A stretch of 64,000 nucleotides of DNA from Aeoliella sp052161615. GTDB lineage: Bacteria; Planctomycetota; Planctomycetia; Pirellulales; Lacipirellulaceae. A program made the position numbers and the translations under genes. Positions 34,569-43,202 of the stretch are shown here, in pieces. Location: positions 5,270,001 through 5,334,000 of the forward strand of contig NZ_CP197417.1 in NCBI RefSeq assembly GCF_052161615.1, read 5' to 3'. The notes beneath the pieces were generated by a model. It was not told the DNA's origin. It saw only the letters and a program-made list of their open reading frames with translations, and searched no databases. Each line of letters starts with the position of its first letter. The stretch's first letter is position 1.

Positions 34569-35564
34569 ATGAACCCCAGCCCGCCCGAACCGTTCGTCTC
34601 CACCGGCCAGCTCCCCCCTGACACCCTGGTGACGCAGCTCGTCGCCGAGGCGTACGAGCAGTTCAAAACGGACACCGACGGGAAAAACGCCGAGGTCTAC
34701 CCCGCCCTCGCCCGCGTGCCACGCGACCTGTTCGGCATCGCCATGGTCGGCACCAGTGGCAACGTCTACTCGGCCGGCGAGTCGGAATACGAGTTCGCCA
34801 TCATGAGCGTCTCGAAACCGTTTGTACTCGCCCTGGTGTGCGAAGCGCTCGGCCCCGATCATGTCCGCGAATTCGTTGGCGTGAACGCAACCGGCAGGGC
34901 GTTCAATTCGCTCGAAGCAATCGAGCGCGGCCAGCAAGGTCGTACCAACCCGATGGTCAACTCCGGAGCCATCGCCACCACCAGCCTGGTGCCCGGGGAT
35001 TCGCTCGAATCGCGTTGGCAGTGCATCCACCAAGGCCTATCAAAATTCGCCGGCCGCACGTTGGCGATGAACGACGAGGTTTATCAATCGGCGATGGAAA
35101 CCAACCATCGCAACCAGGCGATCGCTCGGCTGCTTCACAGCTACGGCCGGCTGAAGGTCGACCCGGTGCAGGCGATCGATCTCTACACGCGGCAGTGTGC
35201 ACTAAGCGTTTCGGCGCGGGACCTCGCGGTGATGGGGGCGACGCTCGCCGATGGTGGCGTGAATCCAATCACGCACGAGAGAGTTGTGGATCCACAAGTC
35301 TGCCATTACGTTCTGGCGGTCATGGCGACTGCGGGACTCTACGAGACCTCGGGGGACTGGCTCTACGAGATTGGCCTGCCAGGAAAAAGTGGTATCGGGG
35401 GCGGAATTGTCGCCGTCTCGCCGGGCAAAGGTGGCCTCGGCACGTTCGCCCCGCCGCTCGACGCCGCCGGCAACAGCGTCAAAGGCCAACTCGCCGCCAA
35501 GTTCCTGTCGCAACGCCTCGGCATGGACTTGTTCGTATCGCAGCACGTTGCGGTGGGAAAGTAA
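34569..35564 (+). CDS. glsA: Glutaminase (serine-dependent, GlsA family)
   Basis: 331 residues of the beta-lactamase-like glutaminase family, which hydrolyses L-glutamine to glutamate and ammonia. The catalytic Ser80-x-x-Lys83 is in FAIMSVSKPF. NPMVNSGAIATTSL (substrate-binding Asn) and GKSGIGGGIVAVSPGKGGLG near the C-terminus are family motifs. About 20 residues longer than typical bacterial GlsA, mostly at the N-terminus. The gene begins 140 bp to the right of the parS-like site and is monocistronic. Confidence 0.95.
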   Translation: MNPSPPEPFVSTGQLPPDTLVTQLVAEAYEQFKTDTDGKNAEVYPALARVPRDLFGIAMVGTSGNVYSAGESEYEFAIMSVSKPFVLALVCEALGPDHVREFVGVNATGRAFNSLEAIERGQQGRTNPMVNSGAIATTSLVPGDSLESRWQCIHQGLSKFAGRTLAMNDEVYQSAMETNHRNQAIARLLHSYGRLKVDPVQAIDLYTRQCALSVSARDLAVMGATLADGGVNPITHERVVDPQVCHYVLAVMATAGLYETSGDWLYEIGLPGKSGIGGGIVAVSPGKGGLGTFAPPLDAAGNSVKGQLAAKFLSQRLGMDLFVSQHVAVGK

Positions 35565-35796
35565 CGATCGTACGGGCGGTAGCGGCCACTCCGCGGGTTT
35601 CTACGTAGGTGCTCTTGGGACAGCGCGCGCAATTCGTGTCCTAAGCTAGATGGTGGTCCATGGCGCAGGCTTGCGTCGTGCCGGACCATACGACTCGCCA
35701 GCTTGTAGAAACCGCACTGCCTCGATAGGCTGCGCAAACGCTGCGGGTGAACATTGCGGTAACGGGCCACGCGCCCATTCGACACACCCTTACGAA

Positions 35797-36411
35797 ATGG
35801 AAACTTCCATGAACCTGCCTAACGATTCGGTTTCGTCCGACTTCCTGGCTGAGTTGAGCAACTTGCGTCGTCACTGGGGCTGGTTCCTGGCCCTTGGCAT
35901 CGCGATGGTGGTGCTTGGTTTCTTCGCGGTTGGATGGGCTTGCGCCATCAAAGTGACCGTGGCCGCCACTTGGATCTTCGGCTTCTTCCTGCTCGCCACG
36001 GGCGTGGTTGAAGTGATCAACTCGTTCTGGGTAGGTAAGTGGAGCGGCATGCTGCTGCACTTGGTGATCGGTTTGCTCTACACGATTGTCGGCGTGATGG
36101 TGATCGACCAGCCAGAGGGCGCCGCGATCCAGCTAACCTTGCTGATTGCCATCTTCCTAATTTTCTCGGGCCTGATGCGCATTGTGTTTGCGATCATGCA
36201 CGACATTCCGGCCCGTGGCTGGATCCTGCTCAACGGTGCCGTCACCTTCTTCCTGGGCATGTTGATCTACAAGCAGTGGCCTTTGTCGGGCCTGTGGGTG
36301 ATCGGCATGTTCATCGGCATCGAGCTGATCTTCAACGGTTGGGCGTGGATCATGCTGGCCATTGGCCTGCATCGCCACCAGCCGATGAGCCATTCGAACG
36401 CATCGCTCTAA
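35797..36411 (+). CDS. HdeD family (DUF308) acid-resistance-type membrane protein
   Basis: About 204 residues; ATGs at 35797 and 35809 are both possible, the second with GGAAA just upstream. Six hydrophobic helices in three pairs: HWGWFLALGIAMVVLGFFAV, AATWIFGFFLLATGVVEVIN, LLHLVIGLLYTIVGVMVID, LTLLIAIFLIFSGLMRIVFA, WILLNGAVTFFLGMLIY, WVIGMFIGIELIFNGWAWI. This repeat pattern defines HdeD/DUF308. In E. coli HdeD contributes to acid resistance at high density; the role here is unknown. A strong intrinsic terminator follows. Confidence 0.9.
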   Translation: METSMNLPNDSVSSDFLAELSNLRRHWGWFLALGIAMVVLGFFAVGWACAIKVTVAATWIFGFFLLATGVVEVINSFWVGKWSGMLLHLVIGLLYTIVGVMVIDQPEGAAIQLTLLIAIFLIFSGLMRIVFAIMHDIPARGWILLNGAVTFFLGMLIYKQWPLSGLWVIGMFIGIELIFNGWAWIMLAIGLHRHQPMSHSNASL

Positions 36412-36444
36412 GTGAACTCGCTTGAGCTCAAAGTAACACACTAG

Positions 36445-36485
36445 AAGGCGGGCGAGGGCTTATTTGGCCTCGCCCGCCTTTTTTT
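36445..36485 (+). terminator. Intrinsic terminator of the HdeD gene
   Basis: A perfect 13-bp stem, AAGGCGGGCGAGG / CCTCGCCCGCCTT, with a 10-nt loop, followed by a run of T ending at 36485. The right arm lies inside the last codons of the convergent DUF4105 gene, whose stop codon falls in the loop. There is no T-run on the other strand, so it should act only rightward. Confidence 0.9.
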
Positions 36486-37545
36486 GTTCTTCGGCCACTT
36501 GTTTCGCGAGTTGCTCGCGCAGGCGATCGGAGAAGCCTTCGTCGAGCGGCGTAGTCTGCATCCACTGGTCGACACGAAACGCACGACGAGCCGCTTCGAA
36601 TGGCAGGTCGGTGTCGATGAACCCATAGCGATGGGCGAGGCGGTCCGACAATCCGGTGAGCAGAAGCCGAATGTCGTGCGGCACCGTTCGACCGCCTAGC
36701 AGCCTGAGGTGGTCGGTGATGTTGTTCATGCAGTTGTTGGTCACGAGGTTGTAAAACTCGGGGTGCTCCTCCAGATCGTGCGCCCGCTGCATCATGTCGA
36801 CGAAGATGCGCTGCATTCGTTCCTTCGTGGTCTTCGCGGGGTAGAAGAACACTTGCTTCTTCCAAATCGCACCACGCAGCCCAAGCACGTCGCGTTCGTC
36901 ACCCACGACGTAGATCAGCTGGTACTGGCGGAATAGTGAAGGGATGAGCCGGTAAGGTTTTCCCACTACTCGACGGCCCTCGACCGACACCGTGCAGTGC
37001 TGGCCGTCGGTGAAGCCGAAGCTCACGAACACGTGGGCCACGCCGTCCCACACCGGCATCGGTGCCACGATGTAGTACATCGAGTTGATCTTGCTGACAT
37101 CGTACACCCGGTCGTAAAACTTGGCGTCGAAGTCGGTCGCGGTCCGCCAGGTGAAGTTGCGAATGTCCTTGACGTAAACCTTATCTCCTTCGACATCGAC
37201 GATCGGCATGCGGGACTGCTCGGCCACCCAGTTCTGATTGGGATCGGGCGTGACGAAGCCGAAGTAATAGACGCCAACGATCGCTGCGGCAGCGAGCGCG
37301 ACCAGCGAGTACCGCTTGCTGCGCGAAGCGGCTTCGGGCGAATCCTTCGACTTCTTGCGCTCGCGACGAGCCTTCCAGAATGGCCAGATTACCGCAAATG
37401 CGAGTGGCCAGCCGAGCCATGCGGAGCCCGGGGCGGTGAAGAAGATGGCGAGCATCGCCCAGATGCCAAGAGCCCACCAGGCAGCGACGGCTAAGAATCG
37501 CCCTGTTCGCCGAACAATCGCCAGCAGTCGTTGGGAAATTTTCAT
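36460..37545 (-). CDS. DUF4105 domain membrane-anchored protein
   Basis: 361 residues. Three N-terminal hydrophobic helices (FLAVAAWWALGIWAMLAIFF; WLGWPLAFAVIWPFW; SLVALAAAAIVGVYYFGFV) precede a soluble DUF4105 domain of about 230 residues. The domain contains RNFTWRTATDFDAKFYDRVY, VSFGFTDGQHCTVSVEGRR, QYQLIYVVGDERD, FYNLVTNNCMNNITDHL. The conserved Asn-Asn-Cys resembles the catalytic cysteine context of NlpC-like and LRAT-like folds, suggesting a thiol hydrolase, but this is not established. Its 3' end overlaps the HdeD terminator. Confidence 0.85.
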   Translation of the reverse strand: MKISQRLLAIVRRTGRFLAVAAWWALGIWAMLAIFFTAPGSAWLGWPLAFAVIWPFWKARRERKKSKDSPEAASRSKRYSLVALAAAAIVGVYYFGFVTPDPNQNWVAEQSRMPIVDVEGDKVYVKDIRNFTWRTATDFDAKFYDRVYDVSKINSMYYIVAPMPVWDGVAHVFVSFGFTDGQHCTVSVEGRRVVGKPYRLIPSLFRQYQLIYVVGDERDVLGLRGAIWKKQVFFYPAKTTKERMQRIFVDMMQRAHDLEEHPEFYNLVTNNCMNNITDHLRLLGGRTVPHDIRLLLTGLSDRLAHRYGFIDTDLPFEAARRAFRVDQWMQTTPLDEGFSDRLREQLAKQVAEEQKKAGEAK

Positions 37546-37571
37546 CAGGCGGGCGCACTCAATTAAAAAGA

Positions 37572-37624
37572 CTGTGGGAGGCCTCTCCGAGGCCGATAAT
37601 CGGGGTCGGAGACCCCTCCTACAG
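37572..37624. repeat. CTGTGGGAGG / CCTCCTACAG repeat, copy 1
   Basis: CTGTGGGAGGCCTCTCCGAG then GCCGATAATCGGGGTCGG, ending CCCCTCCTACAG. Contains two small hairpins (AGGCCTCTCCGAGGCCG and GGGGTCGGAGACCCC). A partial copy is at 57828. Confidence 0.7.
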
Positions 37625-37629
37625 TTTGA

Positions 37630-38211
37630 CTAGCTGTTCGGCGACTCATTGGTTCCATGTAGTCGTGCTACGCGGAACAACAGCCACAGCGTGAATCCTA
37701 GCACCACGAGTTCGCCGGCGAGGGTGCAGAGTTCTGCTAGCAAGCTCACGACGTCCATCGCAGACACCCAGGTCGCGCGATCGTCGATTTGCGTCTGCAT
37801 CACCGGCACACCACCTTGGGGTGCTTTGAGGAATAAAATGAGAAGCCGTATGACCTCGTAGAACATCAGGGCGAGCGAAATCGCGATTCCCGCGCAGCTC
37901 GCCCAGAGTCCGATCCAAAGCGTGTTCTGAATCTTAGAGGTGGTGGGGCGGCGCGCCAGGTCGTCGATTTGTGTGCCCAGCTTCACGTAGCGGAGCGACC
38001 ACAGTGTGGTGAACGCCAGGATGGCGAGCCCAGTGAGTGCAAGGATTTCCGAGAAGCCGACGCGCTGGTCGGTGCCGGTGAACTTGCCGAAGAGGAAGTA
38101 GCCGAACATGAACAGGGGCGTGATCCCGAGCACGATCTGCACCCAAAAACCAATCCACCCCAATCGACGGAAGCTGCGTGCGAGCTTGGGGTACGTTGTA
38201 TCGGGAATCAT
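37630..38211 (-). CDS. DUF3611-like membrane protein
   Basis: 193 residues with four clear helices: RLGWIGFWVQIVLGITPLFM, FSEILALTGLAILAFTTLWS, LWIGLWASCAGIAISLALMF and LCTLAGELVVLGFTLWLLFR. The N-terminal RSFRRLGWIGFWVQIVLG and LARRP in the first cytoplasmic loop match the DUF3611 pattern, known from cyanobacteria and planctomycetes and without an assigned role. It lies 79 bp upstream of the DUF502 gene's stop on the same strand. Family name is from memory of the pattern. Confidence 0.7.
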   Translation of the reverse strand: MIPDTTYPKLARSFRRLGWIGFWVQIVLGITPLFMFGYFLFGKFTGTDQRVGFSEILALTGLAILAFTTLWSLRYVKLGTQIDDLARRPTTSKIQNTLWIGLWASCAGIAISLALMFYEVIRLLILFLKAPQGGVPVMQTQIDDRATWVSAMDVVSLLAELCTLAGELVVLGFTLWLLFRVARLHGTNESPNS

Positions 38212-38289
38212 AAGAAGACCTTAGTTGGTGATCTTGGCGATATGCGTTTTAATGGAAGGGGATGTGGTTCGTTTATATTACCACGGCCC

Positions 38290-38970
38290 TTACGGGCCCC
38301 GCTCGCTTGGGGGAGACAGGTTTGGGGTTTCGGGTTTGTTGTTGCGGCCGAGGGAGGCGGGGGCACTCGCTCCCATGGACATGTAGATGCCGACGAGTTC
38401 GTCGAAGGTGCAATCGGCCGGCTTCACCCAATCGGCGCGGACGCACAGGAGTGCCCCGCCAAACGGCACGGGGGCACTGGGGATAATGACCACGACGTAG
38501 TCCTGGTCGTTGATTCGAATGCGTTCGGACGTGGGGAGCAGGGCAGGGGTGCCGATGCCGAGCTCGTCGCCGAAGTAGCACATCACCGGCATCATTCCCT
38601 GCATCGAGTCGGCACGGCGATCGAACACGCTCGTTAAGTTCTTCGAGGCATCGTAGACGGTCGACACCAGCGGGATTCGCTGCATGGCGCGATCGAACAA
38701 GCCGTTCCATCGCACCGCCGCCCCGTTCTCGACCAACAGGCCAAGCAGGTAGATCAGCAGGAACGTGCCGACGAGCCCCAAGAGATACGCGGTGACTTCG
38801 CAGGCCGTGAGCGACATGCCCATGGTTTGCAGTAAGCGGCCGAAGGCGCTCTTAGGGCCGGCAAGATCGTGCAAGAACACGACCATCCAGGCGAAGACGG
38901 CGAACGTTAGCGCGAGTGGCAGAATGCCGAAAACGCCCGTGACGAACGTCTGACTAAATCGAGAGAACAT
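38290..38970 (-). CDS. DUF502 family membrane protein
   Basis: 226 residues from the ATG at 38968-38970 (MFSRFSQTFVTGVFGILPLA). Two N-terminal helices (TGVFGILPLALTFAVFAWMV and YLLGLVGTFLLIYLLGLLV), then a soluble domain with the DUF502 blocks RIPLVSTVYDASKNLTSVF, VMCYFGDELGIGTPALLPTS and VVVIIPSAPVPFGGALLCVR. Typical family length. Function unknown; plant relatives sit in endomembranes. The upstream in-frame extension to 39060 is Arg/Trp-rich and looks untranslated. Confidence 0.88.
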   Translation of the reverse strand: MFSRFSQTFVTGVFGILPLALTFAVFAWMVVFLHDLAGPKSAFGRLLQTMGMSLTACEVTAYLLGLVGTFLLIYLLGLLVENGAAVRWNGLFDRAMQRIPLVSTVYDASKNLTSVFDRRADSMQGMMPVMCYFGDELGIGTPALLPTSERIRINDQDYVVVIIPSAPVPFGGALLCVRADWVKPADCTFDELVGIYMSMGASAPASLGRNNKPETPNLSPPSERGP

Positions 38971-39102
38971 ATTGCGAGGCCCAAGCGTGCACCAGCCAAG
39001 TAGCGGGCCAGTGTACCACGACGCTCGGGGCAACGTACAGCGATAGCCAGCGAAGGCCACCCCCGGGTCGCGTGCCGTGTTCCTCGGAGCGAACTACCGT
39101 GC

Positions 39103-40137
39103 CTACTTAGCAGCAAACACCGGAGCTTCGCTGAGTCGTTTCTTCGCCTTCCGCTGCTTCTCCTCGGCCACCATCACAGGACGTGCTACCTTGGCGGGGG
39201 CAATTTCCTCGGGTGCAAGTGCAGCGGCGCGCTTTCTCGTGGAAGCAAAGTGCATCACGTACGCCGAGAATTGTCGAAGCTTCCACGCGAGCGATTGGTG
39301 CTGGCGGAAGGTTGTGCGGGTGTACTCGCGGAGTTGCAATTTGGTCGGCCTCGGAATGGTCCGGAACTCGGCACGCAGCAACTGTGCCAAGTCGTCGCGA
39401 TGGTAGCCAAACCGTTCCATGTAGTGGTCGTTCAGCTGCATCAAGCTTAGCCGCTGGTTGTACTGCGAGATCCGGTTTCCCTGTTTTCCGAAGTAGCGAT
39501 TGTCGGGGTGGGCGCGGTACCGGACTAGCGGGTCGGCGATGAAGTACTTTCGCGCCCGAGCGAGCGAGGCGCCATATACCAAACAAAGGTCGGCGCAGAT
39601 GGTCCACGAGTTCTCGAGGTCGTGCGCCGGGAGCAGGCGGTCGAGAACCTGGCGCCGCATCGAAATGCACGAGGTCGGACCGCCGATCCAGTGCTGTCCG
39701 AGCGCGACGCCGGCTACCGAGTAGCCGAAGTCCATGTCCTGGGTATAGGGCATGTCGATCCAGTTCTGGGTGCCGAAAACTTCGCGTCCGCAGAAGGTAA
39801 AGTCGACATCCGGGCGAGTTGCGTAAACGCGCATCGTCCGTTCGAGGTAGTTGGGGGCGTAGGTATCGTCGGCGTCGAGGAAAAAGATGACGTCGCCGGT
39901 TGCTAGCTTATAGCCGGTGTTGAAGGTCGAGAGCTGCCCTGAATTGGGCTGCGTTACAACGGTTATTCTTGGCTCTTCCGCTTCGTACCGCTGAAGGATA
40001 CGGCGGGAGTGGTCGGTGGAGCCATCGTCGACGACGATGATCTCGTCGAATGGCACCGACTGTGAAAGCGCACTATCGAGCGCTTCGGGAAGGAAGCGAC
40101 CGTAGTTGTAGTTATTGATGAGGCAACTTGTTCGCAT
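39103..40137 (-). CDS. Glycosyltransferase family 2
   Basis: 344 residues. GT-A fold start CLINNYNYGRFLPEALDSAL, nucleotide-sugar site IIVVDDGSTDHS, acceptor loop VTQPNSGQLSTFNTGYKLAT and metal-binding GDVIFFLDADDTYAP (DAD). The C-terminal 90 residues are basic and helical. It probably transfers a sugar during synthesis of the polysaccharide handled by the adjacent cluster. Divergent from the ABC exporter across a 349-bp gap, so shared regulation is possible. Donor and linkage cannot be read. Confidence 0.9.
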   Translation of the reverse strand: MRTSCLINNYNYGRFLPEALDSALSQSVPFDEIIVVDDGSTDHSRRILQRYEAEEPRITVVTQPNSGQLSTFNTGYKLATGDVIFFLDADDTYAPNYLERTMRVYATRPDVDFTFCGREVFGTQNWIDMPYTQDMDFGYSVAGVALGQHWIGGPTSCISMRRQVLDRLLPAHDLENSWTICADLCLVYGASLARARKYFIADPLVRYRAHPDNRYFGKQGNRISQYNQRLSLMQLNDHYMERFGYHRDDLAQLLRAEFRTIPRPTKLQLREYTRTTFRQHQSLAWKLRQFSAYVMHFASTRKRAAALAPEEIAPAKVARPVMVAEEKQRKAKKRLSEAPVFAAK

Positions 40138-40486
40138 GTTATACCTGCCAAGGTGTTGGCCCGCTCGGCAGTGCTATCGGTTGAGGTGCGGGATTAAACC
40201 AAGTAAATGTGAGCGGGTCAACGTCAGTAGGTAAGGTACAGGATCGGTAGTTCCAGTGGGGTTGATTGGGGGGTATCGGAAACTCCCATCGCGGATTCCC
40301 GATGCTAGCTAGGGGAATTCAGGGACACGATTGATTGGGGTTGGACCAAATAGTTCAAGTGCCTACACTCCGGCCACGCGCGGCGGCGGGCTTCCGTTCG
40401 CGACACCCGCCTGCACTGGTGGCAAGACCATGCAGTCAAGCCAGGCAAGGCCGTAGTCCTGCCGAATTCCGAAGGTTGTTTCAAGC
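40138..40486. other. Divergent promoter gap of the glycan cluster, no gene
   Basis: 349 bp between the leftward GT2 gene and the rightward ABC gene. The motif GATTGGGG occurs at two places (around 40265 and 40335). No palindrome, RNA or small gene was recognised. Confidence 0.5.
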
Positions 40487-42430
40487 ATGAACTCGTTCCT
40501 GCGTGCGGTACGCGAGGCGCTCAAGTATTGGCCTGCCGTGGTGGCATCGATCGGTTGCTCGGTGGCCGTGGCGGTGCTGTGGGGCGCGAACATCGCGGCC
40601 CTGTTTCCGATTATCGAAGCCACGCTTCAGGGCAAGTCGCTTCAGGATTGGAACCGCGAACAGATCACGCAGTCGAAGCAGGAACTAACGGCGCACGAAG
40701 CTGAACTCAAGTCGCTGGCAGCCCGGATCGAGAAGGCACCTGCTGAAGAACGTGCTGAACTGGATATCCAGCTCCAGATGCTGGAAGTACGCAAACAGGC
40801 GAAAGCCGCGGAGCTTTACTCGGCCGAGCGCGTGCAACCCTTCTTCGAAAGCTGGCTCCCCAGCACGCCGTTTGCAACGATTGCCCTGATCGCCAGCCTG
40901 GTGCTTGTCGCCACGCTGATGAAGCAGGTATTCATGGTGACCAACGCGGTGCTGGTGTCGTCGGTTTCGCAAAGCGTATCGCGCGACCTTCGCGGTCGCC
41001 TCTTCAACTCGGCGATCACCCTCGATCGCCCCGGCTTTGATGCCCACGGCACCAGTGGCTTCGCTGCCCACATTACTTACACCACCGACATGCTTTCGGT
41101 CGGGCTCACCAACATTCTGGGGGGCGCCGTCACCGAACCGCTCCGCATCTTCGCCTGCCTGGCGGGGGCGTGGATGATCTCGTGGCGGTTGACGCTGGCG
41201 TCGCTAATCTTTGCTCCGCTCGCCGCTTACTTGATCGTGTTTCTTAACCGCTCGATCCGCCGGCTGTCGCTTCGCATCTTGGATCGCTCGCGAGGCTTCC
41301 ACCACGTGATGCTCGAAGTGTTCGGTTCGCTCACCACGGTGAAGGCGAACACGATGGAAGACTTCGAGCGCGAACGTTTTCGCGAGTCGACCGAGCTTAT
41401 GAAACGCACTGCGATGACCGCCACGTTCTACAACTCGCTCACCAGTCCGGTGACCGAACTGTTTGGCATCGGCATGCTGTGTACGGGCATCGTCGTCTCG
41501 GGCTACTTGGTCACCAATCAGCGAACCGACATCTTTGGCATCCCGATGAGCGACCGCCCGTTGTCGGTCAGCCTGCTCACGGTGTTCTTCGCGATGCTGA
41601 TCGGTGCTGCCGACCCACTGCGAAAGCTGTCGGGGGTGGTGACCGGCGTGAACAATGGCATGGCCGCCGCCAACTTGCTATTCCCGATCATCGACGCTCA
41701 GTCGCGGATTCGCGAACCGGAGTCGCCCCGCGCGTTTCCCTCGCCGCATCAAGAGATCGAGTTCCGTCACGTCCACTTCAGCTACGACGGCGTTCAGCCC
41801 GTGCTGCAGGACGTGAACTTGCGAATCGAGCGTGGCGAGCACGTTGCCCTGGTGGGTGCCAACGGCAGCGGCAAAAGCACCATCGTCAGCTTGCTGTGTC
41901 GATTCTACGAACCGCAGTCGGGCGACATCGAAATCGATGGCGTGCCAATTCGCGAGATGGCGCTGGCCGACCTTCGCAAGCGGATCGCCGTGGTGAGTCA
42001 GCAGACCGAGCTCTTTAACGAGACGGTGCTTCACAATATTCGTTATGGCCGGTGGGATGCCACCGAGGAAGAAGTGATCGAAGCCGCGAAGCTCGCCCGT
42101 GCGGACGAGTTCGTGTCGAACCTGCCCCAAGGCTACCACACGATTGTGGGTGCCAACGGTCAGCGACTGAGCGGTGGGCAGCGTCAACGAATCGCCCTGG
42201 CCCGCGCGATTCTCCGCGATGCCGAGATACTGATCCTCGACGAAGCCACCAGTCAGATCGATGTCGAAAGCGAGCGGTTGATTCACGATGCCCTGCAGGA
42301 CATCGCGGTCGACCGAACGTTGATCATGGTAACCCACCGCGAAAGCACGCTGGCGCTCGCTCAGCGCGTTATCCACGTGGAAAATGGCCGACTACTGGAA
42401 CTCGACTCCGCGACGGCGATGTCCGCGTAG
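40487..42430 (+). CDS. ABC exporter (fused permease-ATPase) with coiled-coil insert
   Basis: 647 residues: six-helix transmembrane domain to about 390, then the ATPase. Walker A GANGSGKST, Q-loop VVSQQTELF, signature LSGGQRQRIALARA, Walker B ILILDEATS and the switch His in MVTHRES are intact. Between helices 1 and 2 there is an insert of roughly 80 charged residues (SLQDWNREQITQSKQELTAH, then ELKSLAARIEKAPAEERAEL), a probable coiled coil in the extracytoplasmic loop, unusual for the MsbA-like family. Context among glycosyltransferases suggests lipid-linked glycan or polysaccharide export. Confidence 0.92.
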   Translation: MNSFLRAVREALKYWPAVVASIGCSVAVAVLWGANIAALFPIIEATLQGKSLQDWNREQITQSKQELTAHEAELKSLAARIEKAPAEERAELDIQLQMLEVRKQAKAAELYSAERVQPFFESWLPSTPFATIALIASLVLVATLMKQVFMVTNAVLVSSVSQSVSRDLRGRLFNSAITLDRPGFDAHGTSGFAAHITYTTDMLSVGLTNILGGAVTEPLRIFACLAGAWMISWRLTLASLIFAPLAAYLIVFLNRSIRRLSLRILDRSRGFHHVMLEVFGSLTTVKANTMEDFERERFRESTELMKRTAMTATFYNSLTSPVTELFGIGMLCTGIVVSGYLVTNQRTDIFGIPMSDRPLSVSLLTVFFAMLIGAADPLRKLSGVVTGVNNGMAAANLLFPIIDAQSRIREPESPRAFPSPHQEIEFRHVHFSYDGVQPVLQDVNLRIERGEHVALVGANGSGKSTIVSLLCRFYEPQSGDIEIDGVPIREMALADLRKRIAVVSQQTELFNETVLHNIRYGRWDATEEEVIEAAKLARADEFVSNLPQGYHTIVGANGQRLSGGQRQRIALARAILRDAEILILDEATSQIDVESERLIHDALQDIAVDRTLIMVTHRESTLALAQRVIHVENGRLLELDSATAMSA

Positions 42431-42504
42431 CGTCCAAGCCCTAACTCGAATCCCCCATTTATCTACCCTCCAACTGGCCCCCAAAGTTCAAGGAAGACCC
42501 GCCC

Positions 42505-43176
42505 ATGGCCACCCAGCAGATTTCGAAGACTCCCCTCTCCAAACTTCGGCGCGAAGTTTCCCGACCCTTCCAACAGCTGGCCCGTGGTGTAAAGCGCGTG
42601 GCCCGTCCCAAGCACGCTCCTGCCCCGGTTGTGGTGATCTCGCCTCCCCCGGCGTCGATTGCCAACTTCCACCCGCAGGACTGCACAGTAGAACCCGAGG
42701 GTGTGGCGTTATTGCAGGAGCTGGTTCGCGAGTCGAAGCAATTCCCTGGTCCGATTATCGAGGTCGGCACGCTGGTGGGCATCACGGCTACTTACATGGC
42801 GCTCGCCAAGTCGCCCGAACAGAAGATCATCACGGTGGACGCGTTCTGCTGGAATCCCTGGGGCCTGTCGCCCGATGTGCACGAGGCACTGGCTCGGCAG
42901 TTGCTTCAGTACCCGATCGCGAAAGGCGAGGTGCAACTGATCCGCGGCGATAAGAACGAGTACTACCGCAACTACAAAGGCCCCGCGCCGGCGCTGGTGT
43001 TCCTCGATGCCATGCACGACTACGAGGAAACCAAGAAGGACATCGAATGGGCCAAACGCGTGGGGGCCAAGATTATTTCCGGGCATGACTACTGCGATAA
43101 GTTCCCAGGCGTCATCAAGGTGGTCGACGAGTTTGGCGGACCTCGCCGTCTTGGTGGCACCGTATGGGCCCTGTAG
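42505..43176 (+). CDS. Class I SAM-dependent methyltransferase-like protein
   Basis: 223 residues. A basic N-terminal 45-residue tail precedes a Rossmann methyltransferase domain of the Methyltransf_24 type: motif I IIEVGTLVGITATYMALAKS, acidic strand IITVDAF, and VFLDAMHDYEETKKDIEWAK, the conserved Asp-x-x-His-x-Tyr element. ISGHDYCDKFPGVIKVVDEF continues the family pattern. Such enzymes often sit in cell-surface glycan clusters and may methylate sugars. It lies between the ABC exporter and a GT2 gene (26-bp gap), same strand, likely one operon. Confidence 0.8.
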   Translation: MATQQISKTPLSKLRREVSRPFQQLARGVKRVARPKHAPAPVVVISPPPASIANFHPQDCTVEPEGVALLQELVRESKQFPGPIIEVGTLVGITATYMALAKSPEQKIITVDAFCWNPWGLSPDVHEALARQLLQYPIAKGEVQLIRGDKNEYYRNYKGPAPALVFLDAMHDYEETKKDIEWAKRVGAKIISGHDYCDKFPGVIKVVDEFGGPRRLGGTVWAL

Positions 43177-43202
43177 TCATCTAGCAACGAAGGGCACTTG
43201 CC

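Noticed and set aside
36442..36470. Bidirectional terminator for HdeD and DUF4105 genes
   Set aside because: The minus strand lacks a T-run after the stem, so only rightward termination is supported.
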